A DNA stretch of 14,417 nucleotides from Gammaproteobacteria bacterium (GCA_020846815.1 JADLDF010000136.1:1-14417), one strand, 5' to 3'. Positions 1 through 8,858 are shown, numbered from the stretch's first letter. Translations and numbers: made by a program. Notes: generated from the sequence alone by a model not told the origin.

Positions 1-113
1 CGCTGCTGCTTTCGCTTCGGCTCCTGCGCTGACCAGCGCAGCAACCCCCACGCGCCAACGGTCGGCGCCGACAAGACCGCAAACCCCAGCACGAACCCCG
101 ACAGGAAAGCCAC
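1..113 (-). CDS. Possible small membrane protein, N-terminal part, cut by the window edge
   Basis: This is an open minus-strand frame starting at GTG (113-111) and running off the left edge after 37 codons. The start has an AGGAAA Shine-Dalgarno-like sequence about 6-8 bases upstream. The product begins with a strongly hydrophobic stretch (FLSGFVLGFAVLSAP, then VGAWGLL), followed by a basic and polar tail (EPKRKQQ), as in a single-pass inner-membrane protein with a cytoplasmic tail. By hand count, G+C is about 65%, 51% and 86% at codon positions 1, 2 and 3, which is the usual coding signature in a GC-rich genome. Against it, only 35 bases separate this start from leuA, and its Shine-Dalgarno sits in a 9-bp inverted repeat. 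The same bases can also be read on the plus strand as a leucine-rich leader peptide. The family was not recognised. Confidence 0.38.
   Translation of the reverse strand, partial: MAFLSGFVLGFAVLSAPTVGAWGLLRWSAQEPKRKQQ
3..32 (+). promoter_or_regulatory. Possible leucine-rich leader peptide (leuL-like), 3' end only
   Basis: Read from base 3, the plus strand gives codons for LLLSLRLLR followed by TGA (30-32), so six of nine residues are leucine. It ends 116 bases before leuA. Leucine-rich leader peptides that sense charged tRNA-Leu are a known control of leuA in gammaproteobacteria, and the spacing would fit an attenuator. The start of the peptide is outside the window. A caution is that these codons are the exact reverse complements of minus-strand CAG, AAG and GAG codons (Gln, Lys, Glu), so a charged tail of a minus-strand protein would produce the same leucine run by chance. 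Confidence 0.33.
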
Positions 114-126
114 GTCCGCTTTCCTG
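24..126 (+). repeat. Three perfect inverted repeats in the leuA upstream region
   Basis: Three perfect inverted repeats lie between the leucine-rich frame and leuA. CTGCGCTG (24-31) pairs with CAGCGCAG (34-41) and overlaps the last Leu codon and the stop codon. GTCGGCGCCGAC (61-72) is a 12-base palindrome. CAGGAAAGC (102-110) pairs with GCTTTCCTG (118-126) across a 7-base loop, giving a 9-bp stem that ends 22 bases before the leuA start. Such an array fits the 1:2 and terminator stems of an attenuator. No U-tract follows the last stem, so a conventional intrinsic terminator is not demonstrated. The last stem could also shield the Shine-Dalgarno of the minus-strand frame. Confidence 0.4.
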
Positions 127-127
127 A

Positions 128-1861
<1,734 letters not shown>

Positions 1862-1936
1862 GCCGGCCGCGAACGAACAGATCAGGCGGGTCGGACTGTC
1901 CGGGCCGGCATCCTGCGCCGGGCCCGCCACGAGGAT

Positions 1937-1965
1937 CAGGCCGCTGCGACGGACGCAGCGGCCTG
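1937..1965. terminator. Hairpin between convergent leuA and pilE
   Basis: CAGGCCGCTGCG (1937-1948) pairs perfectly with CGCAGCGGCCTG (1954-1965) over a 5-base loop. It lies 75 bases after the leuA stop and 5 bases beyond the pilE stop on the other strand, the usual place for a bidirectional terminator. Neither side has a clear T-run. An imperfect GC-rich hairpin also lies just to its left, around 1903-1928. Confidence 0.55.
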
Positions 1966-1970
1966 GTCGC

Positions 1971-2381
1971 TCACCAGCAGATCGCGGGCTGGGTGCCGGA
2001 CGCGGCGCGGCTGAAATCGCTCGACAGCGTCAGCGTGCCGCATTTGGCGTCGGCGGCGACCGGCGTCGCGGTCGCCGTGACGCTGGTCGCGATATCGCCG
2101 GTCGGACCGACCTCCAGGGTGATGGTGTAGGAACCGTGCTCGGAAGTGACGGTGCCCGAGCCGAAGCCCAGCTCGTCGAGATCGTCGGTGAAGGTGTTGT
2201 TCTCGGTGTAGAACCGCTCCGACTGCTGGATGACGTGATGCAGCATCGCCTTGCCGTCGGTGCGCCGGCCCTTGAGCTGCTGCTCCAGATACATCGGATA
2301 GCCGAGAGCGGCGAGGATCGCCATCACCGCGACCACGACCATCAGCTCGACCAGGGTCACGCCGCGTTGCCGGGTCGTCAT
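1971..2381 (-). CDS. pilE: Type IV minor pilin PilE
   Basis: This is a prepilin of about 136 residues and the last gene of the minor pilin operon. The start chosen is ATG at 2381, preceded by GGAGG at 8-base spacing; an upstream in-frame ATG would give an unlikely longer leader. The leader MTTRQRG ends in the Gly recognised by prepilin peptidase PilD, and the mature protein starts VTLVE, with Glu at +5 and a following hydrophobic helix (to about residue 30). Val rather than Phe at +1 is a minor variation. The globular part holds FYTENNTFTDDLDELG, common in PilE-type pilins, and two cysteines (DAKCG and the C-terminal AICW) that can form the D-region disulfide. PilE connects the minor pilin tip complex to the major pilin fibre. 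It lies 37 bases downstream of pilY2. Confidence 0.9.
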   Translation of the reverse strand: MTTRQRGVTLVELMVVVAVMAILAALGYPMYLEQQLKGRRTDGKAMLHHVIQQSERFYTENNTFTDDLDELGFGSGTVTSEHGSYTITLEVGPTGDIATSVTATATPVAADAKCGTLTLSSDFSRAASGTQPAICW

Positions 2382-2418
2382 CGCAGGTTCCTCCATCGGT
2401 TCGGCCGCCCGCCGTCGC

Positions 2419-2787
2419 TCAGTCACGGACGATGACCTGAACGGCCTGCAGCACGGCGTTGACCCGCTGGCCGCGCACCGTCACCTTGTCGCCCGGGCGC
2501 AGTGCCAGCAGCCCCCCCTCGACCGGCTTGGCCCGATCGTCCGAAAAAGCCGTCTGCCGCGGATCCACGCGCCAGGTCTGGCCGCCGACGACCAGGATGC
2601 CGCGGATGCGGTCGAAGCCGCTGATCCGGCCCTCGCGGATCTCGTCCACGAGCACGGCAGTCGGCGCTCCCGAACCGGCAGGCATTGCAATCGTGTGCGC
2701 CAACGCACCCGGACCGCCCGCGAGACCCACAGCCAGGCCGCCCAATAACGCGGCGCACAGGGTTGAGCGTGGATTCTTGCCGTTCAT
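2419..2787 (-). CDS. pilY2: PilY2-like exported pilus accessory protein
   Basis: This is a protein of about 122 residues, located between pilY1 and pilE exactly where pilY2 sits in Pseudomonas. The ATG at 2787 has a GGAGG seven bases upstream, so the in-frame starts further upstream are not used. A Sec signal peptide (hydrophobic LCAALLGGLAVGLAG, cleavage after ALA near residue 30) targets it to the periplasm. The remainder is a small beta-rich domain (RIRGILVVGGQTWRVDP, then LRPGDKVTVRGQ), resembling an OB-like or DUF5666-type fold. The assignment rests mainly on position and size, because PilY2 proteins diverge strongly. Its function is poorly defined; a role in pilus assembly alongside PilY1 is inferred. 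Confidence 0.72.
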   Translation of the reverse strand: MNGKNPRSTLCAALLGGLAVGLAGGPGALAHTIAMPAGSGAPTAVLVDEIREGRISGFDRIRGILVVGGQTWRVDPRQTAFSDDRAKPVEGGLLALRPGDKVTVRGQRVNAVLQAVQVIVRD

Positions 2788-2816
2788 GTTCTGCCTCCGT
2801 GACGTGACGCGTCGCA

Positions 2817-5800
2817 TCACAGGATCTGACGCCAGGACATGCGGCGGTTCGACAGCGGCGCACCGCTCTCGAGTACCCTCGCCATGCCTCCGGTCGACTG
2901 GTTCAGGTATTTGTTCTCGAGGCTGGCGTCATCGCCAAAGCCGCGAATCACCGACGGTGACGAGGCGATTGCGTCGAGCCGCACACCGCTCGCCTGCTGC
3001 GTACCGACCATGACGTTCGAGAACGTGACCTCGTCCTGGTCGTTGGTAACCTTGCCGTCCTGGTTGACGTCGAAGGCAGCGATGTTCAGGCGACCGCCGG
3101 TCAAGTAGTCGATTTCCATCAGCCACGAGTAGCCACCAACGGCGCAAGGGTCGGTGCTCGGGACGGTGGTCGGGACGATCATGCGGCCGTTGCGCAGGAT
3201 CGGATCGACGACGACTCGCTCACCCGAGGTCGGCAGGTCCATGTACCAGCCGCTCTTGGTCGCCCAGTTGACGGCGTTGCCCGAGACCGAGCGGTACTGC
3301 ACACCACCCTCCGTCGCGGTGTCGGTCACGGTCTGCTGGACGAGCGCGGAGCGCGCGGAGACAACCGCGCCATTGTCACGGATGCCGTAGAGGCTTTGGA
3401 CCGCCGTGGCGTTGACGTCTGCCGTCTGAAGGTACTGACCCGTACCGAACAGCACCATCAGCCCACCCTGGGGATGACGTGACACCTCGACCGCCGAGGT
3501 GATGGGCTGCGCCACGCCGCCACCGTCGACGGCGGTGAACAGCGGACTGCCGCTGAATGCCACCGACCACGAGGCGCTGCCCGATGCGGTCAGGTCGAAC
3601 TTCCAGACGTTGCCGCGAAGGTCGCCCGCATAGGCGTAGTCCGCCGTACCGTTGCCGTCGAGATCGATCACCGCCGGCGTCGACAGGCCGTTGGGCGTGG
3701 CGACCGAGCCGACCCCTGTCGCGAGCTCGCGGATCACCGCGCCAGTTGCGGCATTCAGCACGAACAGCGAAGCCTGGCCTGACCCCGTGTTGTTGTAGCC
3801 ATTGCCGACCACGACGCCCGGCGAACCGTCGTTCAGCTGGATGATGGTCGGCTGCGCATAAGTCAGGCCGAGGTTCGCATGCGTGAACTCCCAGAGCACG
3901 GCCGAGGTAGGCGCAGCCTCGCTGATCGTCGCCGGATTCGTGACGTCGAGCGCAAACAGGCTCTTGCCGCCGGCTGCCAGGCCTCCGACCAGCACGGTGG
4001 CCCAGTTGGCACCGAGCTTGATGTCGGCGGCAATCGGGCTACCGTCCACGAGATAGCGGTGCGTGAAGCCCTGGGCGGTCAGGCCCGACAGTCGCGGGTA
4101 GATGGCCGCCGGCACATAGGCGAAGCTCTCGTTGCCCGTGTCGGCGTCGATCGCGTGCAGCATGCCGTCGTTCGAACCAACGTAGATCATGTTCGGCCGC
4201 GAAGCATAGGTGCTCTTGAATGTGCGATACGACGCATCGGCGAGGTTCAGGCGCGGCGGCCCGACGAAGGCCGGCGACGAATTGACGATGTCGCCGAGCT
4301 TGCTGACGTTTCGGACGCGATAATTGGTCGCGGCCACGCCCTCGTTGCTGGCCGAGCCGCGCAGGTAAGCAAGCCGCTGCGAACCCTGTCCATCGACCGT
4401 GGCCGTTGGCGAGGTGTTCAGCGCCAGGATCTGGGCGGCGTTCAGCGTGGTGGCGGTCGGCGCCATCGGGTCCGCCGGCCAGCGGAACGCGATGCCCTGG
4501 CTACCGTTCCAGCTGAGAATCCTGCGCCCCGTGTCCCAGTGCTGCAGGTTGATGCGTGCACCCGCGTCCCAGAGTGGCGAGCCGATTGCGCCGGTGGAGG
4601 CATCGATCGGGAACGCCTGCAGCTGTCCGGACCAGTCACCGGTGTTGAACTTCGCCTGGAACACCCGCGAGTTGGTCTGGATCGAACCGCTGTTCAGCGC
4701 AACCGCACCTGCCGCGCCCGAGCGGATCAGGATGTCGTTGAACACCGTGTTCAGCTCGGTCACCAGGGATGCCTCATCGGTCGCGTAGTACGAACTCCCC
4801 GTGCCGCCCGCCGCGGCAATGGTGTCAAGCTGCGCAGGATTGACACCGAACGGCAGCGCAAAGCCCACCAGGTAGCTCAGCACCGGCCTGGTTGCCGTGT
4901 GCACCGCCGTGGCGGCGGCGCTCGCATCGGCGAGCATCTGCACGACGTTCGCCGAAGGCACGCCGGTACGTGTCACCGACGGCAGGCCGTTGGTGAGGAT
5001 CACGGAGTAGTCCTTGCCACAGGAGTTGGGCGGCGCCGCCTTCGGTCCACCGCGTGCGGCATCGTTCAGATTGCCCTGGAAGTAGTCGCGGATGGTATAC
5101 AACGTGCCTTCGAGCGGCGTCAGTCCGGCGTTCTGCAGCGGACGTGCCGGATTGACCGGTCCGTTGACCGCGAACTGTGAAGTCCCGAGCTTGGTGTTGA
5201 TCGCGGCGGTCTGGGTCGCATCGACCGGGGCGATCGGCACATGCAGATAACCGCCGCCTGGGGAGCCGTTCGAGAACCAGGTCGCCGACACGAATGTCCA
5301 GGCCATGAAACGGCCGAAATCGGTGATGCCCTGCCCGAGGTCGCTGTCGGTCGGCAAGAACGCGTAGGTCCCAAAGTAGCTGCCCCAGCCATTCGCAGTC
5401 TCACTCGCACCGTTACCCCACACCGGCAGCGCATCCGACGCACTCGTCTTGTTTCTGAAGCAGCGATAGCTGTCCCACGGTCCGGCGAAGCCGACTGGGT
5501 TCTCGCCGTTGTTGAAGGCGTTGGCGGTCGTCGAGTAGCAGAACCCCGAGCCCTGGTTAGAGCTCGCATAGAACGGGAGGTTTACGTTGAAGTAGTAGTA
5601 GTTGCCAGGCCATGTCGGGTTCGGCTCGCGGAACCTGCGAGTCGGACCGGTACGAGGACCGCTGTAGCTCGCATCGTAGTTCGCTGGATTGAAGCTGACA
5701 TCGTAGGGGCTAGAGTGCAGGAACTGCGCGCGGACGGCATCGCCGCCGGTCGTGTGCTGCTGGAACGCCATCAGGCCGATGTTCAGGCCACCACCGTAGT

Positions 5801-6065
5801 TTGCGACCAGGTTGCGCGCCACCCGGCGTGCGATCTCGGACCGGCTGTTGGGCGCGGCACTGCCGACCGCGAGACCGGAGGCATCCTCGTCCATGCTGTT
5901 GGAGTTGGCGATGGTCAACAGCACGTTCGGCTTGTTGCCGGAAGCCACGAACAGCGGCATCTCGCTGATGCTGAGCGGTGCGGCGCCGGCGGCACCGGCA
6001 GCCAGCAGAGTCGCGCAGGCCGCCGAGACGGCGCTGGCAAGTCGAGAACGGGTGATCGGCTTCAT
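2817..6065 (-). CDS. pilY1: PilY1, type IV pilus tip adhesin
   Basis: This is a large exported protein (1082 residues from ATG 6065, with AGGAA upstream) that forms the tip of the type IV pilus and acts in adhesion, surface sensing and control of retraction. A signal peptide covers residues 1 to about 28 (LAAGAAGA). The N-terminal half is the von Willebrand A-like region beginning NVLLTIANSNSMDED near residue 47. At the MIDAS motif (DxSxS) the first Asp is Ala53, encoded by GCC. A Tyr- and Asn-rich insert follows. The C-terminal half is the PilY1 beta-propeller. It contains the family's calcium loop DLDGNGTAD at residues 801-809 within DYAYAGDLRGNVWKFDL, and a second EF-hand-like loop DVNQDGKVTNDQD at 999-1011. 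The N-terminal coding region has lower G+C than the flanking genes. The stop lies 29 bases before pilY2. Confidence 0.95.
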   Translation of the reverse strand: MKPITRSRLASAVSAACATLLAAGAAGAAPLSISEMPLFVASGNKPNVLLTIANSNSMDEDASGLAVGSAAPNSRSEIARRVARNLVANYGGGLNIGLMAFQQHTTGGDAVRAQFLHSSPYDVSFNPANYDASYSGPRTGPTRRFREPNPTWPGNYYYFNVNLPFYASSNQGSGFCYSTTANAFNNGENPVGFAGPWDSYRCFRNKTSASDALPVWGNGASETANGWGSYFGTYAFLPTDSDLGQGITDFGRFMAWTFVSATWFSNGSPGGGYLHVPIAPVDATQTAAINTKLGTSQFAVNGPVNPARPLQNAGLTPLEGTLYTIRDYFQGNLNDAARGGPKAAPPNSCGKDYSVILTNGLPSVTRTGVPSANVVQMLADASAAATAVHTATRPVLSYLVGFALPFGVNPAQLDTIAAAGGTGSSYYATDEASLVTELNTVFNDILIRSGAAGAVALNSGSIQTNSRVFQAKFNTGDWSGQLQAFPIDASTGAIGSPLWDAGARINLQHWDTGRRILSWNGSQGIAFRWPADPMAPTATTLNAAQILALNTSPTATVDGQGSQRLAYLRGSASNEGVAATNYRVRNVSKLGDIVNSSPAFVGPPRLNLADASYRTFKSTYASRPNMIYVGSNDGMLHAIDADTGNESFAYVPAAIYPRLSGLTAQGFTHRYLVDGSPIAADIKLGANWATVLVGGLAAGGKSLFALDVTNPATISEAAPTSAVLWEFTHANLGLTYAQPTIIQLNDGSPGVVVGNGYNNTGSGQASLFVLNAATGAVIRELATGVGSVATPNGLSTPAVIDLDGNGTADYAYAGDLRGNVWKFDLTASGSASWSVAFSGSPLFTAVDGGGVAQPITSAVEVSRHPQGGLMVLFGTGQYLQTADVNATAVQSLYGIRDNGAVVSARSALVQQTVTDTATEGGVQYRSVSGNAVNWATKSGWYMDLPTSGERVVVDPILRNGRMIVPTTVPSTDPCAVGGYSWLMEIDYLTGGRLNIAAFDVNQDGKVTNDQDEVTFSNVMVGTQQASGVRLDAIASSPSVIRGFGDDASLENKYLNQSTGGMARVLESGAPLSNRRMSWRQIL

Positions 6066-6096
6066 GGGTTGGTTCCTGTGGCTCACTGCCGCGGCG

Positions 6097-6651
6097 TCAC
6101 TGCCGGACATAGACCGTCTGCAGCATCACCTGCGTCGTACCGCGTCGGCCCCAAGCGCGGGCCGTGATGCGATAGGCCGTGCCACCCGAGGTCGAGGAGC
6201 GCGCACTGGCGTTGATGTTCAGCGAGTTGCCGGCGCCCGCCGGAATATCTGGCAGCAGTTCGACGATGTAGCGCGGCGGCTGCGCGAGATCGGCGATCGG
6301 GTAGTCGCCCTCGCCCGAGGCGACGCCATATTCGCGCGAGTTCGCGCCCGTCCAGTTGATCTGGTTCCAGCGGGGCGTCGCAGTGGTCGCCGGCACGCAC
6401 AGTCCATTGGCGCAGGTCGCCGCGAAGGGACTACCCGGAGTGAGATTGTCTAACACGTCCTGTTCGGCGTCGCGCAGCGTCGCCTCGGCGGCTTCGAACG
6501 CCGTCGCCCGGTCGCGGTCGTTACCGGCGATGCGCTCCTGCAACGTCGAGCTGCGCACGGCCACCAATCCCAGGACGGTCAGTACCACCAGGAACAGCAG
6601 CGCGACAATCAACGAGGCACCGGATTGGCGCGTGACGATTCGGCGGATCAT
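6097..6651 (-). CDS. pilX: Type IV minor pilin PilX
   Basis: This is a 184-residue minor prepilin. The leader MIRRIVTRQSG is cleaved after Gly11, and the mature protein starts ASLIVALLFLVVLTVLGLVA, the PilX N-terminal pattern. It lacks Glu at +5, as does its functional counterpart GspK in type II secretion, which suits a pilin at the very tip that need not pair with a subunit ahead of it. Downstream, SSTLQERIAGNDRDRATAFEAAE is the conserved PilX/PilX_N helix. The ATG overlaps the pilW stop in ATGA, so translation is probably coupled. The stop is 31 bases before the pilY1 start; PilX and PilY1 act together at the tip in characterised systems. Confidence 0.92.
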   Translation of the reverse strand: MIRRIVTRQSGASLIVALLFLVVLTVLGLVAVRSSTLQERIAGNDRDRATAFEAAEATLRDAEQDVLDNLTPGSPFAATCANGLCVPATTATPRWNQINWTGANSREYGVASGEGDYPIADLAQPPRYIVELLPDIPAGAGNSLNINASARSSTSGGTAYRITARAWGRRGTTQVMLQTVYVRQ

Positions 6652-7694
6652 GGCGTGCGGTTCCGCAGCAGGATGGTGACGTTGAACGGTCGGCGCAGCC
6701 GCTGGTCGGCAGGGACGACGTCGACCTGGCCGTTGAAGTCGAACCGCTGCGGGTTGCGCGCGGCGTTCGGCGACTTGCTGCGCAGCAACAGGCTGGCACG
6801 AACGGCGATTACCTGGTTCCAGTCGGCGATGGTGTCCGCCGTGTCGAAGGTATCGGCCGAGCGATCGTCGTCGGTGTCGATGCCGTACAGAAGCTGGAAG
6901 TCCTCGACGCCTTCAGCCACTTCCTCCGAGGCCGCCGCCGTATCGACCCGACGCCACAGTGACTGCTCGGTGCCAAGCGGTGCGAGGCTGCTGCGCCCCA
7001 CGTAATAGGTGATGGTCTGCATGGGTACCACCGAGGCATCGGGGCCGAACGCGCGGCCGAGATCGGCCGTGGCATTCTGGGCACCGGCGTCGTGCGCGAG
7101 GCCTACCGCGGTGCCGGTCACGACGAAGGCGGCCGACTGCGAGCAATCGCTGACTACGGCGCGCATTCCAGCGACGAAGCCCGTGGTGGTGAACACTGGA
7201 ATCGCCGCCGAGGCATTGGCCATCGTGCCCGACAGCGCGACGGGCTCGCGGACCGCCGGTATGCGTACCGTGACCGCATCGGACTCATCGAGCGGCGCCG
7301 GAGTCGCACCCGTCACCTCGGCGGGCTCGAGAGGATCGAATGCTGCGCCAGTCCCTTCGTAGCCCTGGATGTAGACGCCCAGCGCGTTCAGGTAGCCGTT
7401 CGGCGTGTCAACGGTGTTGACGAGTCCGCCCGAGCCGAGCATTCGGTTGCTGTTGCAGCCCGAGTAACCTGCTACTCGCAGATCCCGCTGCAGCATCTCC
7501 AGTGCGACGGCTGCCTGCTCCTGGATCTCGTTCGTAGCCTGCGAGACTTCGTTGGTCTTCGAACTGTTGGCGAACACCGTGGCGACCAGCAGCGTCACCA
7601 GCGCACCGATTGCCGTCGCTACCAGCAGCTCGACCAGCGAGAAGCCCGTCGTTGCGATGCTTCGGCCTTCCCGCCCCGCATGCACCCCGTTCAC
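6648..7694 (-). CDS. pilW: Type IV minor pilin PilW
   Basis: This is a 348-residue prepilin. The start is GTG at 7694, overlapping the pilV stop in GTGA, with GGGAG about 9 bases upstream inside pilV. The leader of 17 residues ends ATTG; the mature protein starts FSLVELLVATAIGALVTLLV, with Glu at +5. The family hallmark LQRDLRVAGYSGC follows, with Cys80, and a second cysteine in VVSDCSQSAAF may be its disulfide partner. The C-terminal half carries the PilW domain, including VEDFQLLYGIDTDDD. PilW joins PilV, PilX and FimU in the complex that primes pilus assembly. It overlaps pilX by four bases. Confidence 0.93.
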   Translation of the reverse strand: MNGVHAGREGRSIATTGFSLVELLVATAIGALVTLLVATVFANSSKTNEVSQATNEIQEQAAVALEMLQRDLRVAGYSGCNSNRMLGSGGLVNTVDTPNGYLNALGVYIQGYEGTGAAFDPLEPAEVTGATPAPLDESDAVTVRIPAVREPVALSGTMANASAAIPVFTTTGFVAGMRAVVSDCSQSAAFVVTGTAVGLAHDAGAQNATADLGRAFGPDASVVPMQTITYYVGRSSLAPLGTEQSLWRRVDTAAASEEVAEGVEDFQLLYGIDTDDDRSADTFDTADTIADWNQVIAVRASLLLRSKSPNAARNPQRFDFNGQVDVVPADQRLRRPFNVTILLRNRTP

Positions 7695-8311
7695 GGACGC
7701 ACGCTCCCGACGAAGCGTCTCACGCTGGCATCCTCGGTGCGCGTCTCACGCTCAGTCCACCAGACCTTGATCGCGTAGGATCCGCCAAGCCCATCGCAGT
7801 CCTCGGCGCCGGGCAGACCGTCGTCCGGCGTGCTGTCGAGACAGACGAAGCCCTCACCGGCCGGCAGCCGCTGCGCCACCTGATCGAGCCAGTCCTGCAG
7901 GTCGTCCGCGGCCAGTTCCTCGGGCGTGCAGTCGGTCGGAGCCGGCTCGAGCGCAGTCGCATAGACGGCACGGCAGGCGTTGGTGGTCGGCGCGAGCACG
8001 GCGTAGGTGCCGATGCCGCCGGTACCGTTGACAGCCGGCAGGTTGGCACGCATCCGCTCGACCATGTCGGTCACCAGCACGGTCGCCTCGGTGCGCAGTG
8101 ACGACAGGTGGCTCGATGAAAGCGCCAGGGTCTGCAGGCCGATCACGCCGAGCAGACCGACTGTGAAGATCACGATCGTGACCAGCACCTCGACCAGCAT
8201 GAACCCGGCCTCGGTACTCGGCGCCGACAAGCCAGGATGACGGCGATGCGTCGGAGCACGGCCGTCGCCGATGATGCAGCGCGAGCCGTCATGGCGATGT
8301 GGCTTCAGCAT
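7691..8311 (-). CDS. pilV: Type IV minor pilin PilV
   Basis: This minor prepilin has 206 residues if it starts at ATG 8311, which overlaps the fimU stop as ATGCTGA. The N-methylation motif is EAG/FMLVEVLVTIVIFTVGLLGVIGL, with Glu at +5; cleavage follows Gly36, so the leader would be 36 residues, unusually long. A TTG at 8230 would give a typical 9-residue leader but has no visible Shine-Dalgarno. The mature region has the PilV pattern (LRTEATVLVTDMVERMRANLPAVNG) and a C-terminal YAIKVWWTERE typical of the family. Four cysteines are present in the globular domain. A large upstream in-frame extension of the reading frame lies inside fimU in another frame and is not coding. Confidence 0.9.
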   Translation of the reverse strand: MLKPHRHDGSRCIIGDGRAPTHRRHPGLSAPSTEAGFMLVEVLVTIVIFTVGLLGVIGLQTLALSSSHLSSLRTEATVLVTDMVERMRANLPAVNGTGGIGTYAVLAPTTNACRAVYATALEPAPTDCTPEELAADDLQDWLDQVAQRLPAGEGFVCLDSTPDDGLPGAEDCDGLGGSYAIKVWWTERETRTEDASVRRFVGSVRP

Positions 8312-8814
8312 GCGATGTTGGTCCGGTTGAGAGTCGCGAGGCCGGCACGGGTCAGGTCGATCCGCCGCTGGCGCTGGCCGTCGGCGCAGACATTGATGCG
8401 ACCGACCCCGTTGAGGCGGCCATTGGCCTGGAAGCTGACGGCGTTCACCAGGGCAACGCCCGCGCCACTCGCCGTGACCGGCGGCGCATTGGTGCGCACC
8501 AGAACCAGGTCGGCGCCGTCGATGGTGCGGATTGCACCGCCGTCGACGAACACCAGCCGGCCCTGTGCCCAACCATCGTTAGTACAGCTGGTCATGTTGT
8601 TGCTGGTGCAGACAGTGACGCGGGTCGCCCGCATCACCGCCTCGGAGCGGGCCAGCGTCAGGTCAGTGAGCAGATCGCGCGAGGCGCCAGAAAGGCGGCT
8701 CGAACGCATGAAGTTCGTGACCGAAGGCGCGGCGAGGCCCATCAGCACGGCCGCGAGGCCGAGCGTGAGCATCAGCTCGAACAGGGTGAAGCCACGGATG
8801 CGTCGGTTTGCCAT
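8305..8814 (-). CDS. fimU: Type IV minor pilin FimU (GspH/FimT family)
   Basis: This is the first gene of the pilus operon. From ATG 8814 (preceded by CCAGGA) the protein has 169 residues; an in-frame ATG at 8823 is a weaker alternative. The short basic leader MANRRIRG is cleaved after Gly8 to give FTLFELMLTLGLAAVLMGLAAPS, with Glu at +5. The rest fits the GspH/FimT domain: SSRLSGASRDLLTDLTLARSEA after the helix, VTVCTS, a C-terminal VCADGQ and a final Cys, giving possible disulfides. FimU caps or connects the minor pilin complex. It overlaps pilV by seven bases, so fimU-pilV-pilW-pilX form a translationally coupled block. Confidence 0.92.
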   Translation of the reverse strand: MANRRIRGFTLFELMLTLGLAAVLMGLAAPSVTNFMRSSRLSGASRDLLTDLTLARSEAVMRATRVTVCTSNNMTSCTNDGWAQGRLVFVDGGAIRTIDGADLVLVRTNAPPVTASGAGVALVNAVSFQANGRLNGVGRINVCADGQRQRRIDLTRAGLATLNRTNIAC

Positions 8815-8858
8815 GGCGCGCATCCTGGAGCGGTGCCCAGGCGGGCGCACGACGAGCC

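Noticed and set aside
3879..5180. Long plus-strand open frame (433 codons) opposite pilY1
   Set aside because: It is an antisense shadow of the certain pilY1 gene: rich in Arg, Gly and Val with no recognisable domain, as expected opposite GC3-rich coding DNA.
8312..8572. N-terminal extension of the pilV frame into fimU
   Set aside because: It overlaps fimU in another frame, is Arg-rich, and lies upstream of the prepilin leader; the ATG overlapping the fimU stop is preferred.
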